Source: Lepas anatifera (lineage: Eukaryota > Arthropoda > Thecostraca > Lepadidae). Taken from it: a stretch of 64,000 nt of DNA. Of this stretch, positions 52,301 through 61,300 are shown in pieces. Position numbers and translations under genes: made by a program. The notes under the pieces were generated by a model. The model did not search any database. It was not told the origin of the DNA and worked only from the letters and a program-made list of their open reading frames with translations. The stretch is from positions 434,001 through 498,000 of the forward strand of contig JAOTON010000455.1 in NCBI GenBank assembly GCA_034440635.1. Direction: 5' to 3'. Every line of letters begins with the position of its first letter. The first letter of the stretch is position 1.

Positions 52301-55300
52301 TTGTGTTCGACAAGGAGCGGACGTATGTACATTTGCTCTGGCCTGAAAAGGGCACTGGTGCCCAGTCGGCAACAATCCGAACCACTGAGGACCAGTGGGG
52401 GGAGGGACAGGGGCCAAAATAGTCCCCAGTTTGTTTGGAAATAGGGGTTTATAAGGCAGGGACAGTTTGGCCAGGATGGGTCATTTGTTTGGAAATAGTT
52501 TGTTTGGAAATAGGGGTTTATAAGGCAGGGACAGTTCGGCCAGGATAGGTCATCAAGTTTCAAGTTTACCTATTACTAAACAGAAGAGCCTCTCCCTTAA
52601 CCTTACCGGAAACCCTATTTGAATAAAATATGGATATTGGTTCTTCTAAGACCCGAAAACATTTCTTCTTTCCAATTTGTCTTCAACAAAAATTCTCTCT
52701 CTCCCTCTCCCCACCCGCACCCCCCCTCCACCTAGATGACTCTACGGGTGTAAGTGTCGTCATGTACCAATGAAGTCTTCTGAGCGTCAGGCCTGGGCTT
52801 TGGTAATGGACACAATGCCGTGTTTTTCAGGTGCTAAGCGTACCAAGGGCTCCGCCTTCCAGACAGTCTCTGCCATGTACAGGGTAAATATACCTGCTTC
52901 CTTTTGTTTTACACGCTGCGCTATCGCCAATTACAATACGTATGACACTATCGTCAATGCTCTTGACTTTATACATCATCAGCTTTAGTAGAGTTTAAAG
53001 CCAATAAGCTTATTTCTCCGTTTACAATGTGAGTTTAAGGTGTTTGGTCGTTCAACAATGCATCAGTAGTCGGTCCTACCCTACGCCCTTCGTGTACTCT
53101 AGGTACAGTCGGTGGTGGAGGAGGGGCTACAAGTCTCTACTGTCTTTTTCATCGTTTTATTACCGATGCGATGAACAGTTTGCAGGTATATTGCCCGATG
53201 CCCGTCACACCCGCCTGCCCCTGGACTTTGTTCACCCCCAACCCTCACAAGTCTACCCGCTGTTCCGGAAATGGCGACCTGCAACCCCCTCTCCCCACCC
53301 CCACCCCCTCCACCCAGATGACCCAAACCACCTACCCCGAGAATGACAACTTTGACAGCCTTCACAGGATGATGTCATCCAAACCGAGCTTGGAACTTCT
53401 CTTACGTGCTTGACCCCCTTGAGTATACTTTGACCGTGTTCATATTATTTATGTGACTAAAACGTTTTATTTTTTGTTTATCGGCCTGAATTCTGAGCCT
53501 TGCCCGTGTTGATGGGCATGAAATGACTTCTGTACGATGGCAGAATCTGGTTGTGTACCCCATGTGGCACATGATACAATTACTGCGTGATGTGATGCCA
53601 CGAGTGTCTGGATTCTCTCTGATTTCATTCCCCTACTGCCTCACGAACGGTATCCCCCCACCCCTACCCTACTTACCTTGCTCTTATTCGAACACTTCCT
53701 TTGAAAGTGAAATTTACAGTTATGTCTCTGTGTTGAGCACCATGTGAATGCATGTTCGTAAGAAAATTTAGGTTTTTTAATGGGCGACGTGAAATGAGTG
53801 GGGAAAAGCAGAACCAAATGACCATTTGACCTGGCTTACTCCTGCTGACTTGATGTTAGAGGTACCGTTAATCTGAAGCCAGGAATAGTCCTGTGCGTTT
53901 ATTTTAATATAATATCATCTGTAAATGGGAAGTTCATCATCTGCTAGTTTTGAGCAATCAACACAATATCGGACTGAAACATCCCTATTGTTGATACCAG
54001 GTTCAATCCTCATCGTCAGAACGTATCAAGATATTGTCAGTTTATGTTTAGGCAGAAGTTTTATCATGAATAATATCACTGTAATTTGTTGTCGATTCTC
54101 ATTTTGTTTATTCATGGTGAGGACTTTTAATTAAAAAGATCACTTCACTCTCAAATGGTTCCAGGTTAACTTGGGTACAGGGAATGCCCAATTATGTTTA
54201 TTTACCGCGTGCCCTTGGAATGGAATGAAACTCCAATGGTTTACCTATCACCGATTGACCCTTTGCTGTGAATGTTTGCACGTAAGCACGAGACACTGTT
54301 ATTTTCAGGCCAGAGGTACTGTTCTCTATGTGCAAATTGGAAACATACGCCCGTTGACTTGAGAAAAATTGTTTACATGCATCTTGGTTACTAAAGATTT
54401 GTTTTCCTTCTTTGGTTTGATCGCTTGGAAGGGAGCTGCCTCGTATCAAAATACCGCTCTTGTTACGTGTAACAAGCGTCTCGAAATTTATTTCCAGGCT
54501 CGATCAAAGCCGTTTTATTGTATGTTAAACTTTCTTCATTGGCCATCTTCCTTTAAGATATCAAACACGCTATCGACTTGGCAAAAACACTGACAACTGC
54601 AATATCACCATGCATTTGTGTTTTCCTTCTAAGTGACTCTAAGTCATGAAACAGAAAAAATTTGAAACCAGATTTTACATTCACCATTAAAATACACTTG
54701 GTCTTCTGTTCGCCCCGTCGGCTGTGGCTTACCGGAGGCGCTGCAACGTTGGCAGGAGCAGCTGAACGGTCTCATGCAGACCTTGTTCGCCACCGCTCCC
54801 CACTTCATCCGTTGCATTATTCCCAACGAGACAAAGTCGCCGGGTAAGACCCCTGCCCAACCCACCCCCGAACGACCCCTATCTTACCCCGTGTGATGCT
54901 GACGCCCGCTTTTCTGACTCCGTCACCCACCGCTATCTTATCCCAATTCTTCTCCACGCGGTATTTGGCCGAGACCACATATTTACTGCATAGAGCACTT
55001 TTGCTACTTAGCAAAATCTTATCATCATTTGCGTTTTAGGCCACGTATATTGCTGTGGTTATCATGCTTAACATAATCTAGCTAGGCACTGTAATTTCAT
55101 GTGATCTGATATAGATGTTTCCCGAATTCGAATGCAAATCACTCTTGATAGCTTCAAGGAATTAGCACATCTCCAAGAAACAAAGTTCTCAGCCATTTTA
55201 GACTTGATGCAGTTCCCAATTGTTAGGAGGGAAAAGAAGAAACTAGTTTTGCTATGCAGTAAGTTCTATAATCATCTGAGCCTGTGAGAAGAATTTGCGT

Positions 55301-58300
55301 AGTTATGTGGCGGTAGTAAGCAGTGAGGAAGGAAATGCAGCCGTCTCAACCTGGTTCTGCGGTCATGTTTCGCCTACTTGGTGAAAATAGTGACCGTCTA
55401 GGATACCGACAATCTGAATATTGACAATGTTGGTCGGGTAAGACTGCATATGATAATACCCTCAAATGGAGTTGTCCACTCGAGAAAGTGGCGAGAAGTT
55501 TTGTCTATTGATGAAATTGGAAAAATATGTGGTCTTGGACCTTAGACGAATTAAAACGCATCAGTTGCACTTGTCAAAAAAAGCCTTTATTCGCAAAAGA
55601 TGGTCAAAAGCGAACACGGAAACTGGGCGATCTTGAAGAGATCAACTCAGCATCCATGATTTGAGACAGACTTTGATTTCTCATTCAAGAAAAGTAGTGA
55701 TCGCTCAATTCAGTCAGACACTGCGTCAAAAACCAAATAGTAGGAAGTAGGAAAACCAACGTAAAGTTCGGTGGAAAGGCTGTCACTAGCTTTTGAAGGC
55801 ACTATTTGTTAATGGATGCTACCTAATTTTTTTATGAATACACTGCACCTCTTCCTAAAAGAACCTTGAAATTTCGTTAGTTCCTCCAGACCAAGCTCAC
55901 GCTTCTGTTTGGGCTTTTCCTGGACCTGCCTCCCCTCATGCTTGCTGTTGTATTCACGATTTCTTCACAGATGGATCCTCCGACATGGGATCTAGCTGCC
56001 GGTTTCGGGTGCCTCGCTTTATGTTCGAGTGCTTTATGAGTGCCCACCTGAGTTCCATCATGTCCCCAACCGGGATGAGATAAGCCCCACCCTTCCCTTC
56101 CCGATGGCTGTCACTGCCACTCTTCCTCCGAGTCTCTCTACTCGCCTTATTACCATCACCATACCCAATTGGCTTCTGCATGAACCCAGGCGCTCACCAG
56201 GCCGCCTTCTGGCTGTACCCCTGGTGAGCAGTGATGGTGTTGGATTTTGGTCCTGACCCTGGGCAATGACCTCAGGAACAACTCAACAACCTGATGACGA
56301 CCCTGCGGGCCACGTCGCCGAACTTTATCCGCTGTATTATCCCGAATGAGACCAAGTCCCCCGGTAAGGATAGAACAGCATGCTCTTGGTGGTAGTCCTG
56401 TCCTAGCGGTGTGTTCAGCTTTGCTGCATGCTGAAATCGTGGTCATGTTATCGCACTCGTTGAAATGTTGCATTGTTGCATTCGGCACGCCTATTCATGG
56501 TTGCATTTCTAGCATTAGAGAGGTACGGCACTCGCAAGGATTTAACAAGAGAAGGCTGTGACCACTTCAAGGCGTCGTCTACACTTCAAGATAGCTTACA
56601 TAACTTTAGATTAGTGTCCGTCGCCACAAGCCAATAACTCAAAACTTTAATAGCACGTATGGTAGGGACCATTAGCATACCATAACTCACTTTCATAATG
56701 ATGACAAGTAGTTTTGACAGAATCATAGCATAGAAAAATAGTCTCATGGAGAAATGTGCAAGATAGGAGCATGCTGAGACTGCATCTTGAACCGTCAAAA
56801 TAGCATGGGCATCGTCAGCATGAAAACGTGAAGAAAATTGCACAGTTTCCCTAACCAAAAGCAGCCCCGAGCTTATGATTGGTAAATGCTCTCAGCTAGC
56901 CGGAAGAGAGCAACGTACCAATACAAATAAGTCCAACGATGTTTCAAGTTGTCTAAATCAAGCGACTTACAACATTAAGTTCGTCTCACTCTGAGACAGC
57001 CGCGGATGTTCGTCAGAGGCTCCCCACGGCTCTATCAACGTTATATCGTGCCATTTTCCTTGGGTCAGCACCACGTTTCTTTACACGTAGAGTTTTTATA
57101 AATTTATTAAACCAATCGCTTATTTTAAGGCATTAAAAGATGCAGTTTGACAAAATCAATGTCCGGAGGTCTCGGTGTCGAATTAAAGAAGGTAACACCT
57201 CTAGACCAAATGGCTAATAATGACAAAAACTGCACAGCTTTCGAAAGAGAATTTCACTCTTGTAGGAGCCACATCCACTCTCACTCACCCCACCATCAGC
57301 TGACCTTGACCGGGCGGTTGCCAGGCGTCATCGACTCCCACTTGGTGATGCACCAGCTGACCTGCAACGGCGTACTGGAAGGCATCCGTATCTGCCGGAA
57401 GGGCTTCCCCAACCGGCTCCAGTACCACGACTTCCGTCACCGGTCCGTAATGCCGCTGGAGGGGCGCGTGTTTTGTTTGGAGGTCTGGTGGTTGTTCTCC
57501 TTGATTTCCGAGTGTAAAGATCAAGATGGGGTGGAGTGGTCGTATGGTACTTGGTGAAAATATTGACTTCAGTCTTACCTCTCGTCGAGAAACTGCACAC
57601 CATTCGTTCTCACACATTGGACCATCTACAGTTTGAATAAGTCATCTAATAAGCCCCGTGTTACCATCAGGTGTGAGAAGGTAAAACTCGCTTGAATGTG
57701 TATTGATGTTGCCGGTTACACTTGATAACAGTTTTACTCCACCAGTATTTTCAAAATATGTGAGACGAAATATTTTTATGGTCGAGTTTTGGAACTAATT
57801 TTGTAGATTAAGGCAAAAGAAAAGCTCCAGGATAAATGCCCCTGATTAATTCTCTCGCAGTACCCACCATTGTAGCACAAACGTGTTGCCTTTGTTGTGT
57901 TGGTTCTATTGTTAGCCGGTTCTCAATTCTTACGTCGTGTCTGTGACCCCGACCGTTCATTTCTCCCTGACGCGGTGCCCTCTCGAATAGCTACGTCATC
58001 CTAGCGCCCCAGGAGATGAATGCGATCAAGGATGACCGCGAGGCTTGTGGCGCGTGTCTGAAAAAGGTCGCCCTCGACGAGGACAAGTTCCGTCTTGGTC
58101 TGACCAAGGTACACCCCTGGACACAGGCTGTGACTGCTCATGCGGGCTGGAGAATGAAGCATGAATTTGAAAGGACTTCGGTTCCCCACGTGACTTCCCT
58201 GTGATCAGAGAGTGTGATGTGACCAGAGCAATAAGTAGTTGTGGCTGGTTATGTAGATCTTAAATTGTATTTTTGCGTTTTTAACATTATCTGTGGCTTA

Positions 58301-61300
58301 CTTTAAAGGCGGGATGGGTAAAAAGTTTGATAACAAAACTGTGGAATAATAAACAAGCCGCCCGAATGCTATATGAAATGGGAAGACTGTTGAACTTAGC
58401 GAGGAAGCTTTGTTCCTTTAACCTTTGTGGTCCTTTCATTGCGTTTCGAAAGCTAAATGCGAAAAAGAAAACCACTGCGATTTCTCTGGTCACGTCCCAC
58501 CCTTTTGTTGTTCTCCAGAATGATACCCACCCCGGAGAATGAGGCCCACGTTCAAAAGTGTCTTGCACCTGCACCGGCAACGACGTTCCCCTGCTCGTAC
58601 CCTGATGGCTGAATCTCCCCTGTCCGTTTGTTTTTACAGCACCCTTGTCATGAGCCCTGGTGCACCTACCTGCAGCACGTATATCTACCCTGTTTGAATA
58701 TCCGGACAAAAACCACGGACTGTAGTTAAAAGTGGAAAGGACAGCCCACTGCATGTCTATTTCCAGGTTACGTAGCGGAACTGCCCAGATGTTTGCACGA
58801 GCACACCTTTACTGGAAGGCAGCGGGATGATTACACCACTACCCGCCTGTCTTTAGAAGCCCTATCAGTTTGTCCCCTGTTCAACTGTGTCCACCCAACC
58901 CACTAACACCCAGCACACTTTGTCTCTTGTAACATACGAGGAGTTCACCCCACACCGGGACCATTGATTTCCCTTTGATCCGCATGCTCTCCCTCTCTAG
59001 CTACGTCATCTTGGCTGCGAAAGAGATGAACGCCATCAAGGACGACAAGGAGGCCTGTCGGACATGTATCGAGACTCTGAAGCTCGATCAGGACCAGTAC
59101 CGCCTCGGGCTGACCAAGGCATGAGCTCCGAGTCAGAGGGTGATGCTGATGTTTCTGCTGACGTCACTGGTCATATCTGGACACGAGATTCAGGGGGAAA
59201 TTGCATATCCCTCAATCAAGTGCACGAGCCTGGAATCTTATCAGCTTGTCTTTGGCAGAAATATCAGCAACTTCTGGTTTTGAGCCTATTTTTCAAACGA
59301 AAATTGCATGCGGCATAGAAATGGCATAAAAAATCGCTAACTGCATGTCATGCACATTGCACATTGCACAATGCACATGCTTCATCACTATGAGCCGCCG
59401 GGTAACACCAGCGCAATCTACTTCAACCAGCACAGCGTATGTTTAAACGACATTCTGATTGCTTTCTTCTGTAATTGTTATGTTGACCAATAGTTTTTAT
59501 TTTGAACATGCTTACATTTTAATCAGCTTTTTAAAATATATTTGCCTCCAGTAACTCCTGCTGCCTTATTTGCTTTTGTACATTCTCTTTCGCCAAGCGT
59601 GGGTACGTAATATGAAATGTTTGTGTCTCTATACGTGTGTAAAGGTGTGTGTTTATGTCGTAGGCAATAGGCTTTCTAAACCACATACTCTCTTTTACGT
59701 AATAATGAAATTGTTTCAGTGAATGGAGGATTCACCATTTGCAGATAATAGAAACATGCCTTTAAATCATATACACCTTAGATGAAATAGAGGGAACTTT
59801 TTTTGTAATGTAGAGTTCACTAAAGCTAGGCATACTTCGTTTGTATCGTATATGTCGGCTTACTCTGTTTCTCAAAAAGTTTCGGAAATTTCATTGGTGG
59901 AGGATCTTGGAGATAGCCACAAAATTTTTATCAATAAAGCTAAAAAGTGCTTTGAAAATTGTTTGAAGGAGAATTGATAATACCTACATGCCTATCTAAG
60001 GTCTACATTGAGGTCCAACAAGTTCGAAGTAGATAGGTAAATGACCGTGGTTTGCATACATTTTCATACATAATTTTCAGAGCCAGAAGATATATGGCTA
60101 TTATTGAGGTGCCAATGTAATCCCCTCGACAGTGAATATCAAGTGATGCATGCTAATGTTGTCGTGTTTAGTCAAATCGAACTGGTGACCTGAACTCAGG
60201 TCAATTATGTAACCTACTTTGGTCCTGATGTAGGTACATATATACATGCATCAATCAACTCGCCTGCATGAGACAAACACTGGCGGTGAAACAAAAGCTC
60301 CACCTTCACTCAGTTCAACGTTATTGGCTAAAGTATCTCTAATCACTTTCTGGACCTCAGGCCTGTCAGAGGTGATAGGTCATTTTTTAGTCTGACCTTC
60401 GGAAACTGGCCAGGAGCTCGGGACGTCGGAAATTTCAAGTATCTGAGGCGTGTGTATTGAAAGCGGACATGTTAAAGTATCCCAAAGACTTACAATGCAG
60501 AGTTCACGGATCTGAAGCGAAGTTAGGTAAGCAATACCAACAAAAATAATAATAAATAACCCAATCGTCACTGTATTTATCAAAATACCAAAACAATCTG
60601 CATATCGCTCGGATGAGATTGTAAGCGCAGTGCATGCTTAAAACATTTTGGAGTGAGGTCACTTAACATTGGCTCGGGACTTAACATGCAATGACATTGT
60701 CCCGAAATTTGGAGGATAAATACAGTAAGAATCAGAGAACATCCATAACACGAATGGCAGCAACACTGTACGCTGCCATTTCAGGTCACCCCGAAAAAAC
60801 ATGGCGGGAGGGAATAAGAAGTTACCATCGAGGCAAAGGCTAGGGAAATTAAAGTGGTATATTGATGGCTTCTTCCCTTGCATCTTTCGCTTTGCAGTTT
60901 TCAGCTCATTTGAATCGTGTGGTTCGAGCCGGTCAGTAAGTCTTAACTTTATCATTTCAAAGCTCACTGAAGTGTTTCACTTTTACTGTCACGCAAAAAT
61001 AATTAATACCCGGCTCCCAATATTTTTAAAACTCAATTAAATATATAGATATCAAACTTTATTTTATTGTCCTCTTTTATTGAGCGAATGGAGTGCCATC
61101 CCTTCTCATGCGACACCTTAATTTTCTCAAGATGGCAGATAAATGGCCAAGCTGTCTTCCACGCCTTGAAATGCTCCCCAGTACAGACAGAGCCTCATTC
61201 CAAGCCGAGACTTCCCGGGCTTGACACCCTCTTGACTGGATGCAGGTGTTTTTCCGTGCTGGAGTGCTCGGCGACCTTGAAGAGATGCGTGACGACAAGC

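Larger units (their letters stand above)
51917..52830. other. Mhc: Mhc intron 15
   Basis: A 914-bp intron. It has an imperfect duplication of about 69 bp (52,431 and 52,500) and a candidate microexon at 52,736-52,747 behind an unusually long pyrimidine tract. Confidence 0.65.

Noticed and set aside
53290..53413. Second loop 2 exon after CCACCCAG
   Set aside because: In the required phase it reaches a stop after nine codons and has no in-frame donor nearby.
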